Of a DNA stretch of 64,000 bases, positions 26,844 through 38,126 are shown one piece after another. Numbering within the stretch: the first letter of the stretch is position 1; each line of letters starts with the position of its first letter. Source of the DNA: Flagellimonas marinaquae (GTDB lineage: Bacteria > Bacteroidota > Bacteroidia > Flavobacteriales > Flavobacteriaceae); contig NZ_CP092415.1 of the NCBI RefSeq assembly GCF_023716465.1, positions 206,001 to 270,000 of the forward strand, read 5' to 3'. Both the position numbers and the translations under genes were made by a program. The notes beneath the pieces are model-generated. The model saw only the letters and a list, made by a program, of their open reading frames with translations. It did not search any database and was not told the origin of the DNA.

Positions 26844-27825
26844 CGAAACAAACGACTTGGACTTTAACAGCAGGGTACCCTTGGAAGAACTTAGGAATAC
26901 CGTAGAGCAGATAAAAAAGGAGTTGTCCACCATAATTGTTGGGCAAAAAGATTTTATAGAACTACTGATCATATCCATATTGGCAGATGGGCACGCTTTA
27001 ATCGAGGGTGTCCCCGGCATTGCAAAAACGGTAACCGCCAAGCTTTTTGCAAAAACCCTTAAAACAGAGTTTAAACGCATTCAGTTTACCCCCGACCTAA
27101 TGCCCAGCGATATTCTGGGAACCTCGGTTTTCAATGCCAAGACCACGGAGTTCGAATTTAAAAAGGGGCCCATTTTTTCGAATATTATTTTGATCGATGA
27201 GATAAACCGTGCTCCCGCCAAAACCCAGGCCGCCCTTTTTGAGACCATGGAGGAAAGACAGGCTACGGTTGATGGCACCACCTATAAAATGAGCGAGCCT
27301 TTTATGGTTCTTGCCACTCAGAACCCGATTGAACAAGAGGGGACCTACGCTCTTCCCGAAGCACAACTGGACCGCTTTCTTTTTAAGATTAAAGTAAGCT
27401 ATCCTTCGGTCGAGGAAGAAGTTGCAATACTCAAGAACCATCACGAACGTAAGGGCGAAAAACCACAAGATCAAATAAAAGCAGTTTTGTCGCCCAAAAA
27501 ACTGTCGGAATTTAAAAAGAACATCCACGAGGTGGTCGTAGAACAAAAAATTCTGGATTATATCGCCAACATTATAAACCTGACAAGAACCCATCCACAC
27601 TTGTATTTGGGCGCTTCTCCCAGAGCATCCATTGCAACGTTAACGGCCGCGAAGGCCTTTGCTGCTATTTCCGGCCGGGATTTTGTAATCCCGGAGGATG
27701 TAAAAAAAGCATTGCTCCCTGTGCTCAATCATAGAGTGATTTTAACCCCAGAGCGAGAAATGGAGGGAATGACCACTGAAAATGTGATTGCCATGATCAT
27801 GGAATCCGTTGAAATCCCCAGATAG
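26833..27825 (+). CDS. MoxR-family AAA+ ATPase
   Basis: 330 residues. Walker A is EGVPGIAKT (about 60), Walker B LIDEINRAP (about 123), sensor 1 ATQNPIEQEGTY, and the lid with arginine-type residues in LGASPRASIAT (sensor 2, about 258). MoxR ATPases act as chaperones that assemble or activate vWA-domain partners; the natural partner here is the DUF58 protein encoded two bases downstream. A TTG codon three bases earlier could also start the frame; ATG 26833 is preferred. Confidence 0.95.
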   Translation: MENNETNDLDFNSRVPLEELRNTVEQIKKELSTIIVGQKDFIELLIISILADGHALIEGVPGIAKTVTAKLFAKTLKTEFKRIQFTPDLMPSDILGTSVFNAKTTEFEFKKGPIFSNIILIDEINRAPAKTQAALFETMEERQATVDGTTYKMSEPFMVLATQNPIEQEGTYALPEAQLDRFLFKIKVSYPSVEEEVAILKNHHERKGEKPQDQIKAVLSPKKLSEFKKNIHEVVVEQKILDYIANIINLTRTHPHLYLGASPRASIATLTAAKAFAAISGRDFVIPEDVKKALLPVLNHRVILTPEREMEGMTTENVIAMIMESVEIPR

Positions 27826-27827
27826 GC

Positions 27828-29159
27828 ATGTCATTTTTTCGGTCGCTATACATACATAATATTTTCTTTAGGTACATTGCCGTTCTATCCGCATGTTTTG
27901 TAATCTCTTTTTGGGTTCCTGTACTTTACCCGATAGCGTGGTTGTTGGTATATCTTTTAATGACTCTATTCTTTCTGGACCTTTATTTAATGTATGCTAC
28001 AAAAAATGGTATTCGAGCCCAAAGAAATCTACCGCAGAAATTATCCAATAGCGACCAGAACAAACTGGCGGTTCAACTGACTTCCATGTTTCCTTTTAAG
28101 GCATTCGTTTCTATAATCGATGAATTACCTGTTCAGTTTCAAAAAAGGGATTTTGAACACAAAACCGAATTAATAAAAGGAGAACCTCATTTGTTTGAAT
28201 ATTTACTTCGCCCTGTTGAGCGCGGAGAATATGTGTTTGGCAATCTTATTGTGTTTGCTTCCTCTCCGCTTAGGATAATTAAAAGAAAGTTTGTGTTCCA
28301 AAAAGATCAGATGGTACCGGTATATCCGTCCATCATACAAATGCAGCAATACGACTTTTTGGCCACTAGCAATCGATTAACGGAGTTTGGGCTTAAAAAA
28401 ATAAGACGCATTGGCCATACCCAAGAGTTTGAGCAAATCAAAGAGTACATTAAAGGGGACGATGTACGGACCATTAATTGGAAAGCCACTGCCAAAAAGA
28501 ACCAATTAATGGTAAATCAGTACCAAGATGAACGATCACAGCCCATTTACTCCATTATAGATACCGGTAGGGTGATGAAAATGCCTTTTAACGGACTGAG
28601 CTTGTTGGATTATGCCATTAATTCTTCATTGGCATTTTCCAATGTCGCCCTTAAACGGAACGACAAAACAGGGTTGCTCACCTTCTCCAAAAAAATAGAG
28701 ACCTTTGTCCCTGCCGTGCAGAAGCTCACCCACCTCAACACCATAATGGAGAGCTTATACAACATTTCCACCGATTTTTCAGATTCCGATTTTGGCATGT
28801 TGTATGCCCATGTTAAGCGAAAAGTGAACCAACGCAGTCTGCTCTTGCTGTACACGAATTTTGAACATATTTCTGGTCTTAAAAGGCAGTTGCCATATCT
28901 ATTGGCCATTGCCAAAAAGCATGTTTTGGTAGTTATTTTCTTTGAAAATACGGAGTTGGAATCGCTTATTGCCGAAGATGCGGAAGACATCCAAGCAATC
29001 TATCATAAAACGATTGCAGAAAAGTTTTCCATAGAAAAAAGGTTGATGCAGAAAGAGCTTCAAAAATATGGTGTTCAGACCATTTTGACCAAGCCCGAGG
29101 AATTAACGGTGAACACCATCAATAAATATCTGGAAATAAAGGCCAGGGGAATTATTTAG
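27828..29159 (+). CDS. DUF58 (vWA-like) domain protein
   Basis: 443 residues. Two N-terminal TM segments (about 12-30, 32-52), a periplasmic or loop beta domain (about 65-150), then DUF58 proper with IKEYIKGDDVRTINWKATAK (about 208-227) and a degenerate MIDAS IIDTGRVMKM (about 242). It matches the MoxR-partner DUF58 proteins, which resemble BatA-type vWA proteins. Last gene of the six-gene operon. Its stop overlaps the 3' end of a convergent gene by eight bases. Confidence 0.92.
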   Translation: MSFFRSLYIHNIFFRYIAVLSACFVISFWVPVLYPIAWLLVYLLMTLFFLDLYLMYATKNGIRAQRNLPQKLSNSDQNKLAVQLTSMFPFKAFVSIIDELPVQFQKRDFEHKTELIKGEPHLFEYLLRPVERGEYVFGNLIVFASSPLRIIKRKFVFQKDQMVPVYPSIIQMQQYDFLATSNRLTEFGLKKIRRIGHTQEFEQIKEYIKGDDVRTINWKATAKKNQLMVNQYQDERSQPIYSIIDTGRVMKMPFNGLSLLDYAINSSLAFSNVALKRNDKTGLLTFSKKIETFVPAVQKLTHLNTIMESLYNISTDFSDSDFGMLYAHVKRKVNQRSLLLLYTNFEHISGLKRQLPYLLAIAKKHVLVVIFFENTELESLIAEDAEDIQAIYHKTIAEKFSIEKRLMQKELQKYGVQTILTKPEELTVNTINKYLEIKARGII

Positions 29160-29628
29160 CCGAAAGTTCTTGTCCGGATATACCCAATGTTTGCAATGCT
29201 GGCAGTTTTCCTTCCAAAACAACGAATTGGGTTTGTGGATTAAGAATTGGTCCTATTGGTGCTTTAAGGTCCCTGTGTGAATATCTTCCACGCAATCTTC
29301 TCCGATCGTCCTTTTTCGAAAATAGATCGATAGTTACACCAACGGTAACACCTCCTAAAATAGTCGCCGCCAAATCGTCGTTATCCCAGCCATTATTTTT
29401 TTGTCCTGCATCGACGGTTTCTTTTGCAAGTCCAATTAATGTACTTCCGGCCACGGAACCCACAAAGGTCCAAATCCGATTACCATCTGAAGCTTGTTTG
29501 GCGATTCCTGCCCCTGCAAGTCCAAAGAGGTTACCTCCCAAAAAATGGAGTGCTTTATCCCGCTCCACTTGCCCATGACATTGTAAAGCGAGCACAAAAA
29601 GGAATAGTGTGGGGATTAGTGTTCTCAT
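29152..29628 (-). CDS. YfiM/DUF2279-like exported protein
   Basis: 158 residues. Signal peptide about 1-19 (ALQCHGQ). The mature part has VERDKALHFLGGNLFGLAG and LIGLAKETVDAGQKNNGWDNDDLAATILGG, the spacing DK-x-x-HF ... KE-x-x-D ... DLAA seen in YfiM (DUF2279), a family of outer-membrane-associated lipoproteins of unknown function. Two hydrophobic helices (about 30-45, 55-72). Converges with DUF58; faces the FabK-like gene, 50 bases away on the same strand. Confidence 0.7.
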   Translation of the reverse strand: MRTLIPTLFLFVLALQCHGQVERDKALHFLGGNLFGLAGAGIAKQASDGNRIWTFVGSVAGSTLIGLAKETVDAGQKNNGWDNDDLAATILGGVTVGVTIDLFSKKDDRRRLRGRYSHRDLKAPIGPILNPQTQFVVLEGKLPALQTLGISGQELSAK

Positions 29629-29677
29629 TGCGCGGTATAAATGTATTAAAAGTTTCTATAAATATGTATCTAAAACT

Positions 29678-30619
29678 CTAATACTGGCACATTTCCGCTT
29701 TTGCTTCATTAAATTCAGCCATTAAATCCGCCACGATCTGTGCTGCAGGCGAAATTGCATGAATAAGTCCGGAGACTTGGCCTATTTCCAGTTCGCCCTC
29801 ATCCATATCACCCTCGAACATTCCTTTTTTGGCTCTGGCCCGCCCCAATAATTCCTTCAATTCCTCCATATTTACACCTTTGGCATAGGCCTGCTGTATG
29901 TCCTGAAAAAATTTGTTTTTTAGTAAACGTACCGGTGCCAGCTCCTTTAATGTAAGTTGGGTATCGCCTTCTTTGGCCTGTACAATCATCTGTTTGAACA
30001 TTTCGTGCGACGAGGCTTCGTGCGATGCTACAAACCTACTTCCCACCTGTACTCCATCGGCACCCAAAACCATAGCGGCCAACATGGCCCTACCCGTAGC
30101 TATGCCGCCGGCCGCAATAAGGGGAATTGTGATTTTTTCCTTCACTGAAGGAATAAGTACCATTGTAGTGGTTTCGTCCCGTCCATTGTGTCCTCCAGCT
30201 TCAAAACCTTCGGCAACAACAGCATCCACACCGGCTTCTTGCGCCTTAAGAGCAAACTTTACACTGCTCACTACATGTACAACAGTTATCCCTTTATCTT
30301 GAAGAAACTTGGTCCATGTTTTTGGATTGCCCGCCGAAGTAAAAACAATTTTCACGCCTTGCTCAACAATAATGTCCATCAACTTTTCAATATCCGGGTA
30401 CAACATGGGCACATTCACCCCGAACGGCTTATCGGTCGCTTTTTTGCACTTTATGATATGTTCCTCCAACACTTCGGGATACATGCTCCCGGCGCCCAAT
30501 AGGCCCAGTCCTCCTGCATTGGACACGGCAGAGGCCAAGCGCCAACCGCTGGCCCAAATCATGCCGCCCTGTACAATGGGATATTCTATTCCGAAAAGTT
30601 CTGTGATTCTATGTTGCAT
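29678..30619 (-). CDS. FMN-dependent nitronate monooxygenase / FabK-like enoyl reductase
   Basis: 313 residues from ATG 30619 (MQHRITELFGIEYPIVQGGM); an in-frame ATG 54 bases upstream would overlap mnmA and gives an atypical tail. FMN-binding TIM barrel: PIVQGGMIWASG, GLGLLGAGSM, AGVDAVVAEGFEAGGHNG (catalytic region), GGIATGRAML and GADGVQVGSRF. NMO and FabK share this pattern; the AEGFEAGGHNGR form fits FabK-like enzymes (enoyl-ACP reductase) at least as well. Cytoplasmic. Lies 50 bases behind mnmA. Confidence 0.82.
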   Translation of the reverse strand: MQHRITELFGIEYPIVQGGMIWASGWRLASAVSNAGGLGLLGAGSMYPEVLEEHIIKCKKATDKPFGVNVPMLYPDIEKLMDIIVEQGVKIVFTSAGNPKTWTKFLQDKGITVVHVVSSVKFALKAQEAGVDAVVAEGFEAGGHNGRDETTTMVLIPSVKEKITIPLIAAGGIATGRAMLAAMVLGADGVQVGSRFVASHEASSHEMFKQMIVQAKEGDTQLTLKELAPVRLLKNKFFQDIQQAYAKGVNMEELKELLGRARAKKGMFEGDMDEGELEIGQVSGLIHAISPAAQIVADLMAEFNEAKAEMCQY

Positions 30620-30669
30620 GAAGTCAGGTGTTCTGTTTTCCGACAAAATAATCAAATTTAGGCTTCCGA

Positions 30670-31860
30670 TCAAGAAATGACACCAGAACCTATTAGTTCA
30701 TCATCCAAATACCAAGCAGCAAATTGTCCTTCGGTAATGGCCGATTGTTTATCCTTAAAGTCCACAAACAATCCATTCTCTACTTTATATAGTGTAGCTT
30801 GCTGTAGGGGTTGACGATATCGGATACGGGCTCTTACCTCCATGGTCTCATCTAACTTTAGGGCTAGATCGGGCCGTACCCAATGGAGTTCGTCCTCCTT
30901 AATAAACAACGTGTTTCGGTAAAGGCCGGGGTGAGATTTGCCCTGACCGGTGTATATTATATTCTTGTCCACATCGGTGTCTATTACAAACAATGGTTCT
31001 TTTGTTCCCCCTACATTTAATCCTTTACGTTGGCCTATGGTAAAGTAATGTGCTCCTTGGTGCTCGCCGACTACTTTGCCATCTGTTTTTGAGTAGACGG
31101 GCTTTTCGGCTTGGAAAATGAGTTTATCCCTTTGGTTATTAAATTCGGGCGTATTGACCGAAAATTGTTCCGCATTGGCAGGTACTTCCACAATGACACC
31201 TTTTTTGGGTTTCAGTTTTTGTTGCAAAAATTCCGGCAAATGCACCTTTCCAATAAAACACAACCCTTGGGAATCTTTTTTATCTGCAGTGATAAGATTG
31301 TTATCCGCAGCAATTTTTCGCACTTCTGGTTTTAAAAGATCTCCGATGGGAAACAACGTTTTGGATAGTTGCTCTTGCGACAGCTGACACAGAAAGTAGG
31401 ATTGGTCCTTGTTCGGGTCCTTGCCCGATAATAATTGGTAGGTTTCCGTTCCGTCTTCATTTTTAATGGTGCCTTTACGGCAATAATGTCCTGTTGCCAC
31501 ATAATCGGCACCCAACTGCAATGCTATGTTAAGGAACACATCGAATTTAATTTCACGATTGCACAAAACATCTGGATTTGGAGTTCTTCCCTTTTCGTAT
31601 TCATTGAACATATAATCAACGATACGCTCCTTGTATTCTACACTTAAATCTACCGTCTGAAAAGGAATCCCCAACTTTTCCGCAACGATCAATGCATCAT
31701 TGCTATCCTCCAACCACGGACACTCCTCGGATATGGTCACCGAGTCATCATGCCAGTTTTTCATGAACAGGCCAATAACATCATATCCCTGCTCTTTGAG
31801 CAAGTAAGCGGTCACGCTGGAATCCACCCCTCCAGAAAGTCCTACAACTACCTTTTTCAT
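30670..31860 (-). CDS. mnmA: tRNA-specific 2-thiouridylase
   Basis: 396 residues. PP-loop [10 protein letters not shown] at residues 8-17; catalytic Cys in [11 protein letters not shown] (about 102) and the persulfide Cys in [10 protein letters not shown] (about 207), with the C-terminal beta-barrel tRNA-binding domain. It thiolates U34 of the Glu, Gln and Lys tRNAs. First gene of a pair with the FabK-like gene. Confidence 0.95.
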   Translation of the reverse strand: MKKVVVGLSGGVDSSVTAYLLKEQGYDVIGLFMKNWHDDSVTISEECPWLEDSNDALIVAEKLGIPFQTVDLSVEYKERIVDYMFNEYEKGRTPNPDVLCNREIKFDVFLNIALQLGADYVATGHYCRKGTIKNEDGTETYQLLSGKDPNKDQSYFLCQLSQEQLSKTLFPIGDLLKPEVRKIAADNNLITADKKDSQGLCFIGKVHLPEFLQQKLKPKKGVIVEVPANAEQFSVNTPEFNNQRDKLIFQAEKPVYSKTDGKVVGEHQGAHYFTIGQRKGLNVGGTKEPLFVIDTDVDKNIIYTGQGKSHPGLYRNTLFIKEDELHWVRPDLALKLDETMEVRARIRYRQPLQQATLYKVENGLFVDFKDKQSAITEGQFAAWYLDDELIGSGVIS

Positions 31861-31878
31861 TTTTCAATTTTAAGACTA

Positions 31879-31886
31879 CAAAAATA
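31879..31886 (-). promoter_or_regulatory. -7 box of mnmA (TATTTTTG)
   Basis: Perfect TAnnTTTG on the minus strand, 18 bases before the mnmA ATG; no good -33 TTG at standard spacing. Confidence 0.45.
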
Positions 31887-31971
31887 CAAATTGATGGTCA
31901 TTTAAAATGATAAATATCTCATAACACCTATTGACCCATTTCTAATCTCAGGCCAGCTCAAAACTTATTTT

Positions 31972-32047
31972 GTTAAATTTTTAGTCAAAAATGTTAAACA
32001 ATATTGTTTATATTTTGTTTAACTATACTTTTAAATCGTTAAACAAT
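31972..32047. promoter_or_regulatory. GTTAAA operator cluster upstream of the fasciclin gene
   Basis: GTTAAACA occurs at 31993-32000 and 32038-32045, its inverse TGTTTAAC at 32016-32023, and a shorter GTTAAA at 31972-31977. A perfect 16-bp palindrome (TAAACAAT joined to ATTGTTTA) sits at 31995-32010. The array surrounds the putative promoter, as expected for binding of a dimeric regulator. The regulator is not in the window. Confidence 0.6.
32004..32033 (+). promoter_or_regulatory. Probable promoter of the fasciclin gene (TTG-N19-TACTTTTA)
   Basis: TTG 32004-32006 inside the palindrome, 19-base spacer, TACTTTTA (7 of 8) at 32026-32033. The leader to the ATG would be about 25 bases. Confidence 0.5.
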
Positions 32048-32061
32048 TTTAAAACACCGAC

Positions 32062-33942
32062 ATGAAAGCATTAAAAACCCTAACACGATTATCTTTAATG
32101 TTCTTATTGCTGACCATTGTATCCTGCTCGGACGACGACGAGGGAACAATGCCAGAAGTAGAACCGACCGTAACCATTGTTGACGCTGCACAAGCTACCG
32201 CCGACCTCAGTACTTTGGTAAGTGCGCTTCAAAAGGCAGACGAAAGTGCAAACAACGATTTAGTAGCTGCTTTGAGCGGTGAAGGACCATTTACCGTATT
32301 TGCCCCGACCAATCAAGCCTTTAGCGATTTATTGGCCCAACTGGATGGATTCGACTCCTTGGACGATTTTAATTCTCAACAACTCCAAGACCTGTTGGCC
32401 GTGATTCTTACGTATCACGTTGTAGCAGATGCTGCCGTTCTATCATCAGACTTGAGTGATGGGCAGACCATAACCACCCTACAAGGCTCAACTATTCAAG
32501 TATCCACTACTGGTGGTGTATTTATTAGTGACGCTACCGATGTGGACGCCGAAGTAACCACTGCCAATGTTGAAGTGTCCAATGGTGTGGTACACATTAT
32601 TGATAAAGTTCTATTGCCACAGGCCATTCTGGACGAGTTGGCAGACATTATCCTTGTGCCCATTACAGATTTGGCGATTGGCAACGAAAACTTGCAGAAT
32701 TTGGTTGCTGCCTTAAGTGCCGCCAACGGAGATTTGCCTACCGTGCTTCGCGGGGATGGCCCATTTACAGTATTGGCCCCGACCGATGATGCCTTTGCCA
32801 CATTCTTGGATGGTGCAGCATTGGAGGACGTGCCTGTAGAGGTACTCACCAACGTATTGTTAAACCATGTGATAAGTGGAGAAATTACTTCTACCGATCT
32901 AACTGGACTTGGTTCCGGGTATACCAGTACTTTAGCTACAGGAGCTGGTGATCAAAATGTAAGTTTGTTCTTCAACACTTCCGATGGTGTCACCTTTAAT
33001 GGAGTATCTTCTGTTGTAACGCCGGATGTTAAGGCATTGAACGGAATCGTGCACGTTGTAGATGCCGTAATCGATATACCAAATATTGTTGACCATGCAG
33101 TGGCCAACCCAGGACTTTCATCTCTGGTAGGGGCCCTAACAGAAGGTGGAAACACGACCTTTACAGATTTGCTTTCTGATGAAGAAATGGATTTTACCGT
33201 ATTCGCCCCAGGTAACGATGCATTTGGTGCATTTACCAATCCAAATTCCAACGATATTAATGCAATCCTGTCCAACCACGTGATTGTAGGAGCTGCTGCA
33301 TTCTCGTCAGGTTTGTCCAACTCTTATGTTAACACTGCAGCTGAATTTGATACCGATGAGAACCTGAGTCTTTATATCAATACAGATGATGGTGTAACCC
33401 TGAACGGCGTAAGCAATGTTGTAATGGCAGATATCGTAGCCAGCAATGGAGTGATCCATACAGTTGACGCGGTCATAGACCTCCCAACAGTGGTTACCTT
33501 TGCGGTGGCCGATCCAACTTTTGATTCTTTACAAGCGGCATTGACCGCAGAGGGTCAGCCTGATTTTGTTGCCACACTTTCCGGGACTGGGCCATTCACG
33601 GTATTTGCTCCGACCAACGATGCCTTCCAAGCTCTATTGGACAGCAACGATATGTGGAACGAATTGGGAGATATTGATGGTGGATTATTGACCAGCGTAC
33701 TGCAGCACCACGTAGTAGCCTCTGCCAATGTACGTTCTGGAGATTTGTCCGATGGCATTATGGCGACTACTTTGGAAGGAGATGACATTACCATAAACCT
33801 ACCAGGTACCAGTGATAATATTGCAGATGTTACCGACGGTGCCGGAAACACGGGCATTGGAATAATCGCAGTAGATGTACAGGCCATAAACGGCGTTATC
33901 CATGCAGTGGACACTGTATTGATCCCCGATACAAACAACTAG
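32062..33942 (+). CDS. Lipoprotein with four fasciclin (FAS1) domains
   Basis: 626 residues. The lipoprotein signal ends LLTIVSC (Cys about 23) followed by SDDDEG, an acidic stretch resembling the Bacteroidota lipoprotein export signal, so surface exposure is likely. Four FAS1 domains of about 140 residues follow (about 40-180, 195-335, 340-475, 480-622), each with an H1 box such as GPFTVFAPTNQAF and an H2 box such as NGVVHIIDKVL. The outer domains 1 and 4 resemble each other, and the inner domains 2 and 3 share DGVT-NGVS-NVV, suggesting stepwise duplication. Adhesion is the usual role; the ligand is unknown. Confidence 0.93.
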   Translation: MKALKTLTRLSLMFLLLTIVSCSDDDEGTMPEVEPTVTIVDAAQATADLSTLVSALQKADESANNDLVAALSGEGPFTVFAPTNQAFSDLLAQLDGFDSLDDFNSQQLQDLLAVILTYHVVADAAVLSSDLSDGQTITTLQGSTIQVSTTGGVFISDATDVDAEVTTANVEVSNGVVHIIDKVLLPQAILDELADIILVPITDLAIGNENLQNLVAALSAANGDLPTVLRGDGPFTVLAPTDDAFATFLDGAALEDVPVEVLTNVLLNHVISGEITSTDLTGLGSGYTSTLATGAGDQNVSLFFNTSDGVTFNGVSSVVTPDVKALNGIVHVVDAVIDIPNIVDHAVANPGLSSLVGALTEGGNTTFTDLLSDEEMDFTVFAPGNDAFGAFTNPNSNDINAILSNHVIVGAAAFSSGLSNSYVNTAAEFDTDENLSLYINTDDGVTLNGVSNVVMADIVASNGVIHTVDAVIDLPTVVTFAVADPTFDSLQAALTAEGQPDFVATLSGTGPFTVFAPTNDAFQALLDSNDMWNELGDIDGGLLTSVLQHHVVASANVRSGDLSDGIMATTLEGDDITINLPGTSDNIADVTDGAGNTGIGIIAVDVQAINGVIHAVDTVLIPDTNN

Positions 33943-33968
33943 TTTTTGATTTGATGAATTGTTGACTG

Positions 33969-34003
33969 AAAAGCCCCCTTGAACGATATCGAGGGGGCTT
34001 TTT
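33969..34003 (+). terminator. Terminator after the fasciclin gene
   Basis: Stem AAAAGCCCCCT / AGGGGGCTTTT with a 12-nt loop region and a trailing T run, 27 bases behind the stop. Confidence 0.85.
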
Positions 34004-34153
34004 ATCGAGTAAGGTTTACCGTTTATCGATGACACATCAACAAAGGATTATCTGCCCACAGAAACCGGCAATTTGACAACTTTTAATTTTAATAACGTGG
34101 ATAATCGTGCATCTTTGGAGTCCCAAATCTTTCCAAACTAAGCCTATCAATGG

Positions 34154-34187
34154 AAACTCCCCCAAGATATTCTTGAGGGAGTTTTTT
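34154..34187 (+). terminator. Second + strand terminator before the yidC 3' end
   Basis: Stem AAACTCCCCCAAGA / TCTTGAGGGAGTTT with one mismatch, then a T run on the + strand only. It lies 150 bases beyond the fasciclin terminator with no coding sequence between them, and does not serve yidC (minus strand). Confidence 0.7.
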
Positions 34188-34221
34188 TATTTGTCAAAGA
34201 GAGTCAACTAACTACCGAGGA

Positions 34222-36090
34222 TTATCTTCTACCTGCTTTTTTCTGCTCCTCTGCCTGTTCCATCATCTCGCGCATTTTACGCTGGAACTTGTTCTCCTTT
34301 TTAGGTTTCTTTTTGTTTTCCTGGATCTGGGCATGGATCTTATCCTCGTCCAAAATGTAGTTTTTGATGGCCAACATAATAAAGATGGTAATCAAATTGG
34401 AAATGAAATAGTACAAACTCAAACCACTCGCATAGTTGTTGAAGAAGAACAACATCATAATTGGTGATAGGTACATAATAAATTTCATGTTCGGCATACC
34501 CGGTTGCTGTTGCATCTGCATACTCTGTCCAGTGGTCATCTGCATATAAAAGAAAATCGCTACGGATGCCAAAATTGGGAACAAACTCACGTGATCGCCA
34601 TAAAACGGTATGGTAAAAGGTAGTTCAAAAATGGTATCGTAAGAAGAAAGGTCTTCTGCCCACAAAAACGGCTTTTGTCTTAATGCAAAAGAAGTTGGGA
34701 AAAACATGAACAAGGAGTAGAAAATAGGCAACTGCAACAAGGCTGGCACACAACCGCTCATTGGACTCACCCCTGCCTTGTTATAGACCTTCATGGTCTC
34801 TTGCTGCTTTTTCATGGCGTTGTCCTTGTATTTCTCGTTGATTTCCGAAATCTCGGGCTTCAATACCTTCATTTTGGCTTGCGACAAATAAGATTTGTAC
34901 GTCACCGGAGATAGAGCCAAGCGCACTACTATGGTCATGATAATAATTGCTATACCATAAGGTAGGAACGAGCTTAAGAAAGTATAGAACGGTGTAAAGA
35001 TATATCGGTTGATCCAACCAAAAATACCCCAACCAAAGGGTATGGAGTCCGCCAGTCCCAAATCCTTATAATCATCCAAGACCTTAACATCGGTTGGCCC
35101 ATAATACCAATGCATATTTTGGGACAACTCCCCTCCTTTAAATTCCAAAGGCGCTTTTGTACTGTAAGATTTGGTGAAAAGTATTTCCTTGCTTTCTTCC
35201 TCGACCAAATTGGTAGAAGTTAAAGCTGCGGTTTTAAAATGGTCGTCCGTTGCCAAAATAGAGCTAAAAAAGTGTTGGCGGTACGATAACCATTTTACAT
35301 CCTCCTCAGTTTCCTCATCAAAATCGCTACTTTCCGAAAGTTTGCTAATGTTACCTTCATCGTGATTGTACGTCAATCGGGTATACCGGTTCTCGTACAT
35401 AACACTTTTATTATGTCGTATGCCTTTTAGGTCCCATTCCAAGGTAACTGGTTTACTTGTGTTAAAAACACCGCTCAACCCTTGCGATCTAATGGTAAAA
35501 TCGACCAAATACTCGTTTGGCTTCATTTCGTACCTATACTCCAAATATTGATTATTGGCTACTTTGGCCTTCATGGACAAGACCTGGTTCTCGCCGCTCT
35601 TGGTAAGCGATGGCTCAAAGAACAAATCAGCTGTGCTGAGCGATCTATTATCCGAACTGCTAAAGTTTATCGCAAAATTGGCGTTCCCATCCTTCACCAA
35701 ATACACAGGTATGGAGTCGAAAGTCACATAGTCCTTCATTTTGGCCTCTACGATCTGGCCTCCCTTATTGGAAATTTTCAGCAATAAAACCTCGTTCTCC
35801 AAGGTAGTAATGTCTTCTGCCGTTTGGGTAAACCCAAATGCGCCAACTGTATTTTTATAATCCGCCACCGCAATGGAATCGGTAAGATCGATTACCTTGG
35901 CTTTTTGCACCGGCTCTTTTTGAGCTTCATTTTCGACCTTGGCTGCCTCAGCTTCGATCTTTGCCTGTTCCGCTTTTTGAGCTTCCAACTCTTCTGGTGT
36001 TGGCTGATTTTGGTAAAACATAAAAACCAGTATCCCAAATATCAGTACAAATCCAATAATGGATTTAATATCCAGCTTCTTTTCTTCCAT
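34222..36090 (-). CDS. yidC: Membrane protein insertase YidC
   Basis: 622 residues. N-terminal TM (about 11-27), a large periplasmic beta-supersandwich (about 50-345), then the conserved insertase core from about 365 (LSSFLPYGIAIIIMTIVVRLALSPVTYKSY) with the cytoplasmic charged coiled loop (KEISEINEKYKDNAMKKQQETMKVY), a further four TMs and a Lys-rich C-terminal tail that binds ribosomes. It inserts and folds inner-membrane proteins with or without SecYEG. It follows pyrG with a 66-base gap on the same strand. Confidence 0.97.
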   Translation of the reverse strand: MEEKKLDIKSIIGFVLIFGILVFMFYQNQPTPEELEAQKAEQAKIEAEAAKVENEAQKEPVQKAKVIDLTDSIAVADYKNTVGAFGFTQTAEDITTLENEVLLLKISNKGGQIVEAKMKDYVTFDSIPVYLVKDGNANFAINFSSSDNRSLSTADLFFEPSLTKSGENQVLSMKAKVANNQYLEYRYEMKPNEYLVDFTIRSQGLSGVFNTSKPVTLEWDLKGIRHNKSVMYENRYTRLTYNHDEGNISKLSESSDFDEETEEDVKWLSYRQHFFSSILATDDHFKTAALTSTNLVEEESKEILFTKSYSTKAPLEFKGGELSQNMHWYYGPTDVKVLDDYKDLGLADSIPFGWGIFGWINRYIFTPFYTFLSSFLPYGIAIIIMTIVVRLALSPVTYKSYLSQAKMKVLKPEISEINEKYKDNAMKKQQETMKVYNKAGVSPMSGCVPALLQLPIFYSLFMFFPTSFALRQKPFLWAEDLSSYDTIFELPFTIPFYGDHVSLFPILASVAIFFYMQMTTGQSMQMQQQPGMPNMKFIMYLSPIMMLFFFNNYASGLSLYYFISNLITIFIMLAIKNYILDEDKIHAQIQENKKKPKKENKFQRKMREMMEQAEEQKKAGRR

Positions 36091-36156
36091 GAATATTATT
36101 TAGTAGAAATCTTTTGTTCGTGTATCAAATGGCAAATATATGCCCAAAACCGGGTT

Positions 36157-38083
<1,927 letters not shown>

Positions 38084-38126
38084 ATATAGGCCTAAAATAC
38101 TATCTTTCCCTCAACAAATCCGAAAA

